Below, piece after piece: positions 20,157 through 30,203 of a DNA stretch of 64,000 bases (positions are counted from its first letter, which is position 1; each line of letters starts with the position of its first letter). A model generated the notes under the pieces. The model saw only the letters and a program-made list of their open reading frames with translations, was not told where the DNA came from and made no database searches. The translations under genes were made by a program, and so were the position numbers. Source of the stretch: Virgibacillus ndiopensis (GTDB lineage Bacteria; Bacillota; Bacilli; Bacillales; Amphibacillaceae); NCBI RefSeq assembly GCF_900187325.1, contig NZ_FZMZ01000006.1, forward strand, positions 1 through 64,000, written 5' to 3'.

Positions 20157-20540
20157 CTATCCTCTTTTAGCACCTCGACCTCCACGTTTGGATTCCGTGT
20201 GCTTCTTCAAAGAGGCTAAACGGTCCTCTGAATCCTTTAGAAACTTATTCATTTTTGATTCAAAAGATTCACCGCGATCACGATTGTTTCTTTGGCGTAC
20301 TGGCTTATCCTTTGCTTTCTTAATCGATAATCCAATTTTGCCATCTTTTTCGACATTAATCACTTTAACCAACACTTCATCACCAACAGTTAAGTGTTCA
20401 TTAATGTCTTTAACATAGTTGTCGGCAACCTCACTAATATGGACAAGGCCAGTTTTTCCTTCCCCAAGCTCTACAAAAGCTCCAAAATTAGTGATACCTG
20501 TTACCTTTCCCTGCAGCTTGCTGCCTACTTCGATTGACAT
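20157..20540 (-). CDS. yabR: S1-domain RNA-binding protein (YabR, general stress protein 13 type)
   Basis: 127 residues. One S1 domain occupies residues 5-75 (GSKLQGKVTGITNFGAFVEL, GLVHISEVAD, KVINVEKDGKIGLSIKKA). A basic, Gly/Arg-rich tail ends RGGRGAKRG, consistent with nucleic-acid binding. It lies between divIC and the tRNA region, as in B. subtilis. The role in the cell is not settled. Confidence 0.92.
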   Translation of the reverse strand: MSIEVGSKLQGKVTGITNFGAFVELGEGKTGLVHISEVADNYVKDINEHLTVGDEVLVKVINVEKDGKIGLSIKKAKDKPVRQRNNRDRGESFESKMNKFLKDSEDRLASLKKHTESKRGGRGAKRG

Positions 20541-20613
20541 AAAAAAAATGCTCCTCCTTAAAATTTTTCAATATATAGTACTAATATATTATAGCTAAGC
20601 ATATAAAAGGGTG

Positions 20614-20994
20614 TCAATAAGAGGGATCTTCATCAGGGATTTTAAAGATTAATTCCCCTTCTTTGGAGAAGAAATAGTTCGTCCTGGCAATTTCTAAAAC
20701 ATATTCCTCATCTTCCAACAGATTAATTTCTTCACGATAATTCTCTTCCTGCTTTTTCAAAGTAGCAAGCTTGTCCTGAAGCTGTTCATATTGGTCCTTT
20801 TTTTCCGCCTGAAGTGCACGCTGATTCACATGATATGTAGCCATACTACCAATAACAATAACTGTTACTATAGAAAATAACACAAGACGGCGAATTAGGC
20901 GCTTTTTCTTCTTCTTTTGTCTTTCTATATGTGCATCGTATTGCTGCATATAATTCGAATCTAATCTTGTTACCGTTTTTTTCTTTGTAGACAC
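20614..20994 (-). CDS. divIC: cell-division protein DivIC (FtsB-like)
   Basis: 126 residues. A short basic cytoplasmic end comes first, then one membrane span (about 36-53, LVLFSIVTVIVIGSMATYHV). An extracellular coiled coil follows (QLQDKLATLKKQEENYREEINLL) with a conserved DEEYVLEIARTNYFFSKEGEL end. It works with FtsL and DivIB at the septum. It sits 6 bp after yabQ, so it is probably expressed both with the spore-coat genes and from a vegetative promoter. Confidence 0.94.
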   Translation of the reverse strand: MSTKKKTVTRLDSNYMQQYDAHIERQKKKKKRLIRRLVLFSIVTVIVIGSMATYHVNQRALQAEKKDQYEQLQDKLATLKKQEENYREEINLLEDEEYVLEIARTNYFFSKEGELIFKIPDEDPSY

Positions 20995-21000
20995 CTATGG

Positions 21001-21600
21001 CTACCTCCCCTTAAATTTAAAATACTTTAACCATTTAATACATATATTCTTCATTGTACTATAAAAACCTGCTAATTTGTGTAAAAAGTTTTGAAAGTTT
21101 TTTGGCAGGATCCGGTAGATTGTCATAAAAATCCATTTTAATGGCGTATAAATAAGCTTAACGATAAAGAGAAAAATAGTAAGCAGAAGATGGCCAATAA
21201 ACAAAATAACCGTAATCAAAATCTGTATAACGTATTTAATCGGAGCAATAATAATCATTTGAACTAAATTCTTTATAAATCGATAACACATCAGAACAAT
21301 TTTTATAACACGTTCCAACAACCGCTTATACAAATTAGAAGCAAGGCCCTGGTATGCTGCAAATCCTAATAAACAAGCAAGAAAAACATAAAACCTCAAC
21401 TCTCCAGCATTAACACGAAATAGCACATAAAATAGAATCAATGTCTGTGAAAGCCAGAAGGAAATTTCCATAAAATACGTTAAAAAAAGTTTACCTTTCC
21501 AGTGCTTTGTAAAGCGCCTATACGTATCCTGTACCATTCCCAAATAAAAGCCAGCTATAACCATGGCAATCATAGTCATAAATTGAACACTTAGAGTCAT
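21001..21600 (-). CDS. yabQ: spore cortex biosynthesis protein YabQ
   Basis: 199 residues. About five hydrophobic stretches suggest a multi-pass membrane protein (MTMIAMVIAGFYLGMVQDTY, then later IYVIQ-type spans), with a basic C-terminus. YabQ is required for cortex formation and is made in the mother cell in B. subtilis. Its ATG overlaps the yabP stop codon (ATGA). Confidence 0.92.
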   Translation of the reverse strand: MTLSVQFMTMIAMVIAGFYLGMVQDTYRRFTKHWKGKLFLTYFMEISFWLSQTLILFYVLFRVNAGELRFYVFLACLLGFAAYQGLASNLYKRLLERVIKIVLMCYRFIKNLVQMIIIAPIKYVIQILITVILFIGHLLLTIFLFIVKLIYTPLKWIFMTIYRILPKNFQNFLHKLAGFYSTMKNICIKWLKYFKFKGR

Positions 21601-21899
21601 CTAAATAGCTTGCTAAAGAACCCTTTAGCTTTCTCCTGCTGGTGTTCATCCACATAGGAAAGCTCATAGATTTTTCCTTTAATCGTAACTAAGCCTTCGC
21701 CGACATCTAAATTCTTTAGCTGGAGATTATGTCCACGAACAATTAAATAGCCCATAACAGTTTCGAGCAAAAATTCCTCATTGTCAAAGCTATCAACTTC
21801 TTTAACACCAGTAATTTCTAAGTTTTTCCGATTATTAATTTTAACATAATGGTCCTGTTGAACACGATTTACCGTTTCTTTTTCATAATAATTATTCAT
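21597..21899 (-). CDS. yabP: sporulation protein YabP (YabP/YqfC family)
   Basis: About 100 residues. The family region reads LEITGVKEVDSFDNEEFLLET and GYLIVRGHNLQLKNLD. YabP is a mother-cell protein needed for sporulation along with YabQ. I used ATG 21899, eight bases after GGAGGG; the longer frame adds 19 residues with no family match. It starts a yabP-yabQ-divIC cluster. Confidence 0.92.
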   Translation of the reverse strand: MNNYYEKETVNRVQQDHYVKINNRKNLEITGVKEVDSFDNEEFLLETVMGYLIVRGHNLQLKNLDVGEGLVTIKGKIYELSYVDEHQQEKAKGFFSKLFR

Positions 21900-21997
21900 A
21901 TGTTTCGCCCTCCTTATCATTATTACTTTATGAAAGAAGGGACAAGTATAGAACAAATCTAGTTACTAATTTTTCAGTCTATAACTTTGGATAAATT

Positions 21998-22088
21998 ATC
22001 AGCTCGCTATAGTCACGTTTAGCTTCGTGCGGGCTAGTGGCGCTTGACGTAAGCAATAGACACAGGTCTTGCCCGCTTCGCTTTTGAT
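21998..22088 (+). repeat. degenerate interspersed repeat, diffuse family, copy a
   Basis: Begins GTTTAGCTTCGTGCGGGCTAG and ends GCCCGCTTCGCTTTTG, with a less conserved middle. The same beginning-and-end pattern recurs at 53880-53965 (minus) and 55872-55980. I have no firm boundaries. Confidence 0.45.
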
Positions 22089-22091
22089 TTA

Positions 22092-22352
22092 CTAGCTACT
22101 AATTTTTTCTTCTTTAATAACCTTATATAACATCTCTGCTTCGTCTTTTTTCACAGTCTCTTTCAATACTTTCACTTCAATGGTTACCACTTTCTGGCCA
22201 AACTTAATAACTAACTCATCACCAACTTCTATAGTTGAAGATGCTTTTGCTTGATTGCCGTTGATCGTTATCCGTCCTTGATCGGCAACCTCTTTCGCTA
22301 GAGTTCGACGTTTAATTAAACGGGATACCTTTAAGAATTTATCTAATCGCAA
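22092..22352 (-). CDS. rqcP: S4-domain protein RqcP (YabO/Hsp15-like)
   Basis: 86 residues. The S4 RNA-binding fold is evident (MRLDKFLKVSRLIKRRTLAKE, GRITINGNQAKAS). In B. subtilis RqcP works with RqcH on stalled 50S subunits to add C-terminal alanine tails. It stands 6 bp after mazG, as in the B. subtilis order. Confidence 0.94.
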   Translation of the reverse strand: MRLDKFLKVSRLIKRRTLAKEVADQGRITINGNQAKASSTIEVGDELVIKFGQKVVTIEVKVLKETVKKDEAEMLYKVIKEEKISS

Positions 22353-22358
22353 TTATAA

Positions 22359-23807
22359 TCACTCATTTCCTTTAGCTTTATTCCAATAATTATCCATTTC
22401 CTCTAATGACGCTTCGCTAATATTTTTTCCAAGTTGTTCTAATTTTGCTTCGATATACGAAAAACGAGAAATGAATTTTTGATTGGTACGGTTTAAGGCG
22501 ATTTCCGGGTTTATTTTATAATACCTTGATAAGTTAGCTAGTACAAACAAAAGGTCACCTAATTCAGATTCTATTTTATCTGTCTCTTTTTCTTTTATTG
22601 CTTCTTTTACCTCTTCTAACTCTTCTGCAAACTTTTCCCAAACACCATCAACTGAGTCCCACTCAAAGCCAACCTTTGCTGCTTTATGTTGTAGCTTAGC
22701 TGCTCTTGCAAGTGCTGATAAGCTTTTCGGCACCCCGTCAAGAACAGACTTCCGCGTGTCACCCTTTTCTTCCTGTTTAAGCTTATCCCAGTTTTGATAG
22801 ACATCATCAACCGAATCTACCGTTGTATCACTAAACACATGTGGATGCCGGTGAATCATTTTATCGGTAATGGATTGGATAACGTCATCAATCATGAAAT
22901 ACCCGTTATCCTCGCCAATTTGACTATGTAGCATTACTTGCAGAAGAATGTCACCTAGTTCTTCAACAATTCCTTCATCATCCTGTTCATCAATAGCATC
23001 GATAAGCTCATATACTTCTTCTATTGCATATTCACGAAGTGTTTCATGTGTTTGCGCTTGGTCCCATGGACAGCCATTTGGTCCACGTAACTGTGCAATT
23101 ACCTCCCTGAGGCGAGCAAACTTATGGTTTAGATGATTAGCTTTTACTGGTGGAATATAGACACTTGTTAAATTGCTTATCTCTAATGAATGATCCAATT
23201 CTTCTAATGGAACAGTTGTAACTTTTTCCTGTTTGCTACCAGCTGCTTCAACAATGGTTACCTGGTAGTCTGGTGGAAGATCTTCTAATAGAGCAAGCTT
23301 CACTTCAGATGCGATAAAACGATCATAGACCTGACAAAAAACGATATGCTGCCTAAATTCGAGCTGACTACGCTCGAATGATGTTCCATCAACAAACTGA
23401 AAGCCATCGATTGGATCTATTTTCAACGTAGTAAAAAGAGCATCTAAATAGCTTTGACCACCACTAACTTCAACAGTTATTTCGTTTTGCTCAAGTAAAA
23501 GCTGAACTGTTTTTTCAGCAAGCATTGGGTGACCAGGAACGGCATAAATGATCGTGGATTGTTTTGCTTTTTCTAGTAAATCATCTACAATGCTCTGATA
23601 AACATCTGCAAATTGATCCTGTGCCTCATAAACCTTGTCGTATGATTCGAACTTAACGCCTTCTCGTTCCAATGTTTTTACGACTGGATGATCTAACGTT
23701 CGTACATAAATCGTATTTTCAGTGTCAGTTAACTTTTTATAAACCCCAAGAGGAAGCTGGTTAATATCACCTGCGCCTAATCCTAAAACTTGGATTTTTC
23801 TATTCAT
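22359..23807 (-). CDS. mazG: tetrapyrrole methylase-MazG nucleotide pyrophosphohydrolase fusion (YabN)
   Basis: 482 residues in two parts. Residues 1-215 form a SAM-dependent methylase-like domain (IQVLGLGAGDINQLPLG, VPGHPMLAEKT). Residues 230-482 form tandem MazG domains with metal-binding EEVYELIDAID and EELGDILLQV, and a second set (ELGDLLFVLANL). MazG hydrolyses noncanonical or stress nucleotides. It overlaps yabM by 4 bp. Confidence 0.95.
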   Translation of the reverse strand: MNRKIQVLGLGAGDINQLPLGVYKKLTDTENTIYVRTLDHPVVKTLEREGVKFESYDKVYEAQDQFADVYQSIVDDLLEKAKQSTIIYAVPGHPMLAEKTVQLLLEQNEITVEVSGGQSYLDALFTTLKIDPIDGFQFVDGTSFERSQLEFRQHIVFCQVYDRFIASEVKLALLEDLPPDYQVTIVEAAGSKQEKVTTVPLEELDHSLEISNLTSVYIPPVKANHLNHKFARLREVIAQLRGPNGCPWDQAQTHETLREYAIEEVYELIDAIDEQDDEGIVEELGDILLQVMLHSQIGEDNGYFMIDDVIQSITDKMIHRHPHVFSDTTVDSVDDVYQNWDKLKQEEKGDTRKSVLDGVPKSLSALARAAKLQHKAAKVGFEWDSVDGVWEKFAEELEEVKEAIKEKETDKIESELGDLLFVLANLSRYYKINPEIALNRTNQKFISRFSYIEAKLEQLGKNISEASLEEMDNYWNKAKGNE

Positions 23808-25393
23808 TTTGTGTTCCTCCCACTATGTAATCGAATGAAAAAGGTTGCGAATGGTAGCATCGATAACGCTTTTTTCGAAAATGCTCCAGTTCTAATTAAT
23901 AATAGAATATACACAATCGCACCCGTTATTGCGATAAACATAACATAAACTAGTAATTCTATGCGAGATGATAGGTTTGTAAAGGAAAATAGATAATCAA
24001 TTATCCATAGGTACACCGTCATACCAATACTTGCAGTAAGAAGTGAACGCCAGTTGATCTGTTCAATATAACGCAATTTGGGCAATTTTCTTCTAAGTTC
24101 TAGTATGACCAGCACCGAAAGTACAAGCAGGCTGACAACGGTTGCTATCGCACCGCCAGTTATCCCCCAAAACGGTACCATGAATTGATTTAATATCCAT
24201 TTTGCAAATAAGGCAATAAGGATAAATGCCGCAGTCCGTTTCATATACCCTAACCCATGTAGAATAGATGATCCTGTAATCGCTACCGAACAAAGTAATA
24301 TAGCAGTTACAAGAATTCGTAAACTAGTTGTTCCTTTCTCATTTTCAAATAGTAAGATATTCGTTTCAGGAAAAATTGAAATTAATCCAATTGTTGCTCC
24401 AATAGCTAAATAGAGACTAAATGATAACGCACTACGAATGTAATGGTAAATGGTATCTGGGTCTTTTTGTAATTTTTCCTTTGAAATAGTCGGGATTAGT
24501 GCTAGAGCAAATGATGAACCAAGTACAGTTCCAAGCTGAATCAGTGGCTGCCCTCTATCAAAAATTCCTTTTGCTTCCATTGATTCCATTTGGGACAAGC
24601 CATATTCCTTTAAACTAGGTACTAGTGTGAATGTATCTGCGAATTGAATGACTAGCAAAATCATGTGATTTAACGCTGCTACAATTCCTAATGTTACTAG
24701 TGTTCGCACATAATAATTCCATGGAATCTCGTTTTTTTCATGGAAATAAGGTTTATGTTTAATAAAAAATAAACTAAGAATAAAGATTGCCGTGATCATT
24801 CCTGCTATCGAGGCAAGTACTGCAGCATTTCCAATTTTATATATAGTTTCTCCTTGAACGGAAATAAATACAGCAGCAAAAATAATAATACAAACACGAA
24901 CAAGTTGTTCACCAACCTGCGAATAAGCTGTTGGCTTCATATAATTGCTTCCTTGTAAAACTCCTCTTATTAATGCGGAAAAAGGTAGTAATAAAAAGAT
25001 AAAAGCGGCAAACCGATATATATTCGCAAGATTAGCATCTCCCACCCAAACCGCAATGGAATCTGCATTAAATAACAAGAAAATAAATATCGCTCCGTTT
25101 ATACAAAATAGTATGGAGAAAATAGGTACATAAAAATTTCTGAATGAAATATTTATACCTTGTGCTTTTAAATCTACCGTCATTTTTGATATAGCAGATG
25201 GAAATCCATACAGCGATAGAACTAACGCCATACCAAGAATTGGATATACTTGTTGATAAATGTAAAATCCAATATCCCCTGTCAAATTTTGCAGAGGGAT
25301 TCGGTAACCAGCGCTTAATACCTTACTGATGAGACCAGCTAATGTAAGTAGCAAGGCACCTTTAACGAACTTATTTGACTCGTTCCCATCCAT
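23804..25393 (-). CDS. yabM: polysaccharide/lipid flippase of the MATE-like superfamily (SpoVB family, YabM-like)
   Basis: 529 residues with about 14 hydrophobic spans. The start GALLLTLAGLISKVLSAGYR is typical of the SpoVB/MurJ-like exporter group, and GDIGFYIYQQVYPILGMAL follows. It probably flips a lipid-linked sugar across the membrane. It follows spoVT and precedes mazG, as yabM does. The substrate is unknown; a second peptidoglycan or spore-related flippase is possible. Confidence 0.9.
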   Translation of the reverse strand: MDGNESNKFVKGALLLTLAGLISKVLSAGYRIPLQNLTGDIGFYIYQQVYPILGMALVLSLYGFPSAISKMTVDLKAQGINISFRNFYVPIFSILFCINGAIFIFLLFNADSIAVWVGDANLANIYRFAAFIFLLLPFSALIRGVLQGSNYMKPTAYSQVGEQLVRVCIIIFAAVFISVQGETIYKIGNAAVLASIAGMITAIFILSLFFIKHKPYFHEKNEIPWNYYVRTLVTLGIVAALNHMILLVIQFADTFTLVPSLKEYGLSQMESMEAKGIFDRGQPLIQLGTVLGSSFALALIPTISKEKLQKDPDTIYHYIRSALSFSLYLAIGATIGLISIFPETNILLFENEKGTTSLRILVTAILLCSVAITGSSILHGLGYMKRTAAFILIALFAKWILNQFMVPFWGITGGAIATVVSLLVLSVLVILELRRKLPKLRYIEQINWRSLLTASIGMTVYLWIIDYLFSFTNLSSRIELLVYVMFIAITGAIVYILLLIRTGAFSKKALSMLPFATFFIRLHSGRNTK

Positions 25394-25504
25394 GACAAAC
25401 GCCTTTCCAACCGATAGTAATTTTTTATCTCATTATAGCATATATGTGAATGGAGCTTGAACCAACACTATTCCAGTTGATATAGATAGCCTTCAAAAAA
25501 AGCC

Positions 25505-25546
25505 AAAAACAAAAATCAACGTTTCTTCACGTTGATTTTTGTTTTC
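25505..25546 (-). terminator. terminator after spoVT
   Basis: A long stem: AAAACAAAAATCAACG against CGTTGATTTTTGTTTT, with a loop of about 8 nt and Ts on both strands. Confidence 0.88.
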
Positions 25547-25557
25547 ATCTAAGTAGT

Positions 25558-26094
25558 TTATTCCATTTGTTTTGCCAAAAAGCTGGCAGCTGTCTCAATC
25601 GACTTTTGTTCAACATTACTAAGTTGTTTATCATCTTTTGCGAACATCATAACGCAACCAATCGGGTCACCATTAGCAATTATTGGGCTTAAGCAATAGG
25701 AAGCTATTTCTTCCTCTTTGCCTTCTAAAATTTCTAATGTGGTTTTCTCAGTTTCAAAAAGTGATGACCGATTTTCCACTGCCTTTTCTAATTTCGCACC
25801 AATATTTTTATTTAAATAATCCTTCTTTGATTCTCCCGCGACAGCTATAATTTCATCACGATCACAAATAAAGACTGGATGATGGAGGGAGTCAAATAGT
25901 GCCTCTGCATATTCTTGCGCAAAGTTTCCCAACTCATTTATAGGTGAATATTTTTTTAAAATTACTTCGCCTTCTCTATCAACAAAAATTTCTAACGGAT
26001 CGCCCTCTCGGATACGTAATGTTCGCCTTATTTCCTTTGGGATAACTACTCTGCCTAAATCATCAATTCGACGTACAATTCCTGTTGCCTTCAT
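25558..26094 (-). CDS. spoVT: stage V sporulation regulator SpoVT
   Basis: 178 residues. An AbrB-like swapped-hairpin DNA-binding domain comes first (KATGIVRRIDDLGRVVIPKE), then a GAF-like C-terminal domain (HHPVFICDRDEIIAVAG, IANGDPIGCVMMFAKD). It tunes sigma-G genes in the forespore. I chose ATG 26094, which gives exactly the B. subtilis length; a GAGG lies nine bases upstream. The longer frame adds seven residues. Confidence 0.97.
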   Translation of the reverse strand: MKATGIVRRIDDLGRVVIPKEIRRTLRIREGDPLEIFVDREGEVILKKYSPINELGNFAQEYAEALFDSLHHPVFICDRDEIIAVAGESKKDYLNKNIGAKLEKAVENRSSLFETEKTTLEILEGKEEEIASYCLSPIIANGDPIGCVMMFAKDDKQLSNVEQKSIETAASFLAKQME

Positions 26095-26182
26095 TCGATG
26101 AAGCCTCACTTTCATATGATGATCGTATCTGCTGATTTTCCACTTTTACTAAAAACAAGTTAAAAATCACCAGTTGTGGTTT

Positions 26183-26212
26183 TAGTATTAATCATATTGT
26201 AAGAACTATACA
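26183..26212 (-). promoter_or_regulatory. candidate sigma-G promoter of spoVT
   Basis: TGTATA and AATACTA with a 17-bp spacer lie about 90 bp upstream of spoVT. This resembles the forespore sigma-G pattern (TGAATA ... CATACTA). spoVT is sigma-G dependent in B. subtilis. Confidence 0.5.
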
Positions 26213-26326
26213 TCGAAGCACAATTTTTCTAATGAAAAGAAAGTATACGTTGTTAATTCAACTAAATAATCAACAAAGCAAGCCACGGCCAGCTACTAGT
26301 AGCCTTTCATCATTCCGCTTTTTATT

Positions 26327-29300
26327 TTATTCATCTCGATTGACCGAGTGTAATTGTTTGATAAAATCTTCAACTATCTCATAATGTTGGTGATTTACTT
26401 CACGTGACCACTTATACGATATTTTTAATTTTTGATTTTCCGTACCAAGCTGGATCCCTCGACCAAATGTATTGGCAAGTGTGAATAATTTCGATCCATC
26501 GATTTCCTGGCTACGATTTTCATCTACGAGCATTTCAATCTTTTTGTTCTTTTCACTGATTGATTCGACCTTCTGCCGTTTGGCATGCATTTTTAACGAG
26601 GAAACGATAAACAGATTTGCTACTTCCTCTGGATAATCACCAAACCTATCGATCAATTCCTCCTTCAATTCCTCTATATCGTCAGTGTTGTCGACAGTTT
26701 GGAATCGTTTATACATATCGATTTTCTGTTTTTCATCTTTTATATACTCATCTGGAATATATGCATCTAAATCCAATGCCAGTTCTGGTTCGAACGGTTT
26801 TATGTCATCTATTTCTTTTCCAGCTTTTCGTGCATCTATTGCATCTTTTAGCATTTGTGAATACATATCAAATCCGACAGAATCTATAAACCCATGCTGT
26901 TGTGCACCTAATAAGTTCCCTGCACCACGAATCGATAAGTCCCGCATTGCAATTTTAAATCCTGATCCGAGCTCAGTAAATTCTTTTATGGCCTGCAATC
27001 GCTTCTCAGCAACTTCTGTTAATACTTTATCTTTTTGATATGTAAAATACGCATAGGCGACACGATTTGACCGTCCAACTCGTCCCCTTAGCTGATACAA
27101 CTGACTTAGTCCCATACGATCGGCATCATAGACAATTAACGTATTTACGTTTGGAATATCTACACCCGTTTCGATAATTGTCGTACTAACGAGAACATCA
27201 AATTCCCCCTCTAAAAAGGAGAACATAACACTTTCTAACTCGGTCTCATTCATTTGGCCATGTGCAATTGCAATTTTTGCATCATCGACTAACATACCGA
27301 TTTCCCGGGCAATAGCATCAATATTTTCAACACGATTAAATAAGAAAAATACTTGTCCTCCCCTGGCCATTTCACGTTCAATTGCTTCCCTGATAAACAC
27401 TGGATTGTATTCCATAACATATGTTTGAATAGGAAAACGATTTTCAGGCGGTGTCTCGATTACCGAGAGATCACGAACACCTAGCATCGACATGTGAAGG
27501 GTTCTTGGAATTGGTGTCGCTGTTAATGTAAGTACATCAACATTTGTTTTCAATTGCTTGATTTTTTCTTTATGCTTCACACCAAAACGTTGCTCTTCAT
27601 CGACTACTAGCAAACCTAAATCATGGTATTGTAAATCTTTTGATAGTATACGATGGGTACCGATAACAATGTCAACTAACCCTTTTCTTATCCCATCAAT
27701 AGTATCTTTTTGTTGTTTTTTTGTTCGGAATCTACTTAATAGACCAATATTGATAGCATGATCCTGGAATCGTTCACGAATTGTTTCAAAATGCTGTTGT
27801 GCTAGAATTGTCGTGGGAACTAATATAGCAACCTGTTTCCCGTCTGCTATAGCCTTAAAAGCAGCACGTATCGCTACTTCCGTTTTCCCATAACCTACGT
27901 CACCACAGAGCAATCGATCCATTGGTCGTTCTTTTTCCATGTCTTGTTTGATTTCGTCAATACACCTTAACTGATCCTCCGTTTCCTGATACGGAAATGA
28001 GGCTTCAAACTCACGTTGCATCTCAGAATCCGGTGAATACGCATACCCTTTCTTTGCTTCTCTTTCTGCGTAAAGCTTGATTAAATCATCAGCAATATCT
28101 TCAACGGACGATTGGACTTTTCTTTTTACCTTTGCCCATTCACTACCGCCTAATTTATACAGTTTAGGCTCTTTTCCTTCTGAGCCAACAAACTTTTGTA
28201 CTAAATCGATTTGATCAATTGGTACGAATAGCTTGTCATCACCAGAGTACTTGATTAGCATATAATCCTTGTGTAAATCATTAACTTCCAACGTTTCAAT
28301 TCCTAAATATCTACCAACACCATGATTTGCATGAACAACGTAATCCCCAACCTTTAAATCCTGGTAGTTCTTAATTCGTTCAGCATTCGATATTTTTTGT
28401 TTTTTCCTTGTTCGTTTTGATCGTTTTTTGAACAATTCATTTTCTGTAATGATGACTAGCTTATGCATTGGAAACTCTATACCACTACTAATATTTCCAA
28501 CAGCTATAGTCGGTTTCTTAACCGGTAGCTCTAATTGCTTTGTGACCGCTACCTCCATATCATAATCGGTAAAAATAGATTGGACTTTTTCTGCCCGTTT
28601 TTTATCGGGGGCCAGTATAACAACAGAAAAATCCCCTTTTTCCCAACGTTTTAACTCATTTTTAAACAAATGCATTTGACCATGAAATTCCTGCATAGCT
28701 CTTGACGATAAATTAATAATATTCTGTGGCTGTGTATTTGGTATATGTCGTAAAAATACAGACAAATACAATCGTTGATGATGCAATTGATTCCATACAT
28801 CATGCCAATCAAATGAAAATCTACTTTCCCTGACCATTTGATTCGATTCCAGAAGACTGTTATACCATTCCGCTTCTTCCGTATCTAAATTGGTAGCTGT
28901 TTCTTGTATTCTGCTCATTTCATCCATAATAATTAGGCCATTTAATGGCAAATAATCTAATAAACTAGCAGGATTTTTATAGAGGAATCCAATATATTTG
29001 TACATTTCCTGAAAATGTTCTAGGTTTTTTAAACGACCTATGTCGTGCTCCATTACCTCGATTAGCTTTTCTTTAGCATCGTTGGTTTTTAACTTTTTTA
29101 GTGTTGCTGCTAATGCATTTTCTAAACGTTCAGCGCCTGCAATAATATCTTCTTCCGTTAAAAGCAGCTCCGTGGCAGGGCCAATAGTAACTTCTTTTTT
29201 CTGTTCTAAAGATCGTTGTGTTTCTGCATCAAAATAGCGTATAGAGTCAATCTCATCGTCAAATAACTCTATACGGATTGGGTGCTCTTCTGTAACTGGA

Positions 29301-29851
29301 TAAATATCAATAATGCCTCCACGCTGACTGAATTCTCCAGGCGTATTTACCATTGTCGCACGTTCATAACCCATATCTACAAGTGATGTTAAATATGCTT
29401 TTATATTTATTTCTTCCCCATAACTAAATCTCAGTTGATAATTTTGAAAGTAGCTAGGAGGTGGTAAAATGCGTTTTAATGCTGCAACAGGAGCTATTAA
29501 TATCCCTGAGTCCCTTCTTGTCCATGCTGTTAAAGACTCTATACGCTGGCTTCTTAATTCAGGACTAGCAATAGCAATTTCTGAAGCTATCAATTCATTT
29601 ACAGGGTACAAATGAATATCTTGCTCCCCGACCAATTCCGCTAAATCATCATATAATTGCTGCGCTTGGACTAATTGATGCGTAACCAGTAATACTGGTT
29701 TATTAGTGGACTCATTAATTATGGAAACAAGTAAACTTCGTGCAGAACCTGCCAATCCCGCAACAAGCTGCTCATTCATCCCACTCGAAATACCACTTAT
29801 AATGGATTGTATATCTTCCTTTGATTGTAAATAATTATTAATACCTTTCAT
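26327..29851 (-). CDS. mfd: transcription-repair coupling factor
   Basis: 1174 residues, the usual length. Mfd lifts stalled RNA polymerase off DNA lesions and recruits UvrA. The N-terminal UvrB-like module, the RNA polymerase-interacting domain (about 470-550, YVVHANHGVGRYLGI), the RecG-like translocase with Walker A LLCGDVGYGKTEVA, DEEQRFG and LTATPIPRTLHMSML, and the C-terminal TRCF domain are all present. GGGGG precedes ATG 29851. It follows fin and precedes spoVT. Confidence 0.98.
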   Translation of the reverse strand: MKGINNYLQSKEDIQSIISGISSGMNEQLVAGLAGSARSLLVSIINESTNKPVLLVTHQLVQAQQLYDDLAELVGEQDIHLYPVNELIASEIAIASPELRSQRIESLTAWTRRDSGILIAPVAALKRILPPPSYFQNYQLRFSYGEEINIKAYLTSLVDMGYERATMVNTPGEFSQRGGIIDIYPVTEEHPIRIELFDDEIDSIRYFDAETQRSLEQKKEVTIGPATELLLTEEDIIAGAERLENALAATLKKLKTNDAKEKLIEVMEHDIGRLKNLEHFQEMYKYIGFLYKNPASLLDYLPLNGLIIMDEMSRIQETATNLDTEEAEWYNSLLESNQMVRESRFSFDWHDVWNQLHHQRLYLSVFLRHIPNTQPQNIINLSSRAMQEFHGQMHLFKNELKRWEKGDFSVVILAPDKKRAEKVQSIFTDYDMEVAVTKQLELPVKKPTIAVGNISSGIEFPMHKLVIITENELFKKRSKRTRKKQKISNAERIKNYQDLKVGDYVVHANHGVGRYLGIETLEVNDLHKDYMLIKYSGDDKLFVPIDQIDLVQKFVGSEGKEPKLYKLGGSEWAKVKRKVQSSVEDIADDLIKLYAEREAKKGYAYSPDSEMQREFEASFPYQETEDQLRCIDEIKQDMEKERPMDRLLCGDVGYGKTEVAIRAAFKAIADGKQVAILVPTTILAQQHFETIRERFQDHAINIGLLSRFRTKKQQKDTIDGIRKGLVDIVIGTHRILSKDLQYHDLGLLVVDEEQRFGVKHKEKIKQLKTNVDVLTLTATPIPRTLHMSMLGVRDLSVIETPPENRFPIQTYVMEYNPVFIREAIEREMARGGQVFFLFNRVENIDAIAREIGMLVDDAKIAIAHGQMNETELESVMFSFLEGEFDVLVSTTIIETGVDIPNVNTLIVYDADRMGLSQLYQLRGRVGRSNRVAYAYFTYQKDKVLTEVAEKRLQAIKEFTELGSGFKIAMRDLSIRGAGNLLGAQQHGFIDSVGFDMYSQMLKDAIDARKAGKEIDDIKPFEPELALDLDAYIPDEYIKDEKQKIDMYKRFQTVDNTDDIEELKEELIDRFGDYPEEVANLFIVSSLKMHAKRQKVESISEKNKKIEMLVDENRSQEIDGSKLFTLANTFGRGIQLGTENQKLKISYKWSREVNHQHYEIVEDFIKQLHSVNRDE

Positions 29852-29972
29852 TGTAAACCCCCACAGTAATCATAGCGATCCATCCTTCTCGTACTGATCA
29901 GGATTTATATAAGCTCGCCCTAACAAGCGCAAAAATGCCTTGGCTGGAGACCAAAGCTTTTACTCAACGCTT

Positions 29973-30203
29973 TTATTGTATGAAAAAATCTAATTCATGA
30001 TAATGTGGATTTGTTCCTAACGACTCTTCACAACTTTCGCAAATTGTCTTAATATGAACATCTCCATTTTCCTGATATGCAATCATTTCTTTTTTATCCT
30101 CAATCGATAATTTATCTAAACCAAGCATTGATGTATCAACAACTTGCTGATCGATTTTCCCGAGCATTTGCCCACAATGCCTACATTGATAGACAAAAGA
30201 CAT
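29973..30203 (-). CDS. fin: anti-sigma-F factor Fin
   Basis: 76 residues with two zinc pairs, C7-x2-C10 and C55-x2-C58. This is the YabK/Fin family, which inhibits sigma-F once sigma-G takes over in the forespore. GAGGAGG stands before ATG 30203. It lies between pth and mfd as in B. subtilis. The 290-bp gap upstream (30204-30493) holds no gene I can support. Confidence 0.95.
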   Translation of the reverse strand: MSFVYQCRHCGQMLGKIDQQVVDTSMLGLDKLSIEDKKEMIAYQENGDVHIKTICESCEESLGTNPHYHELDFFIQ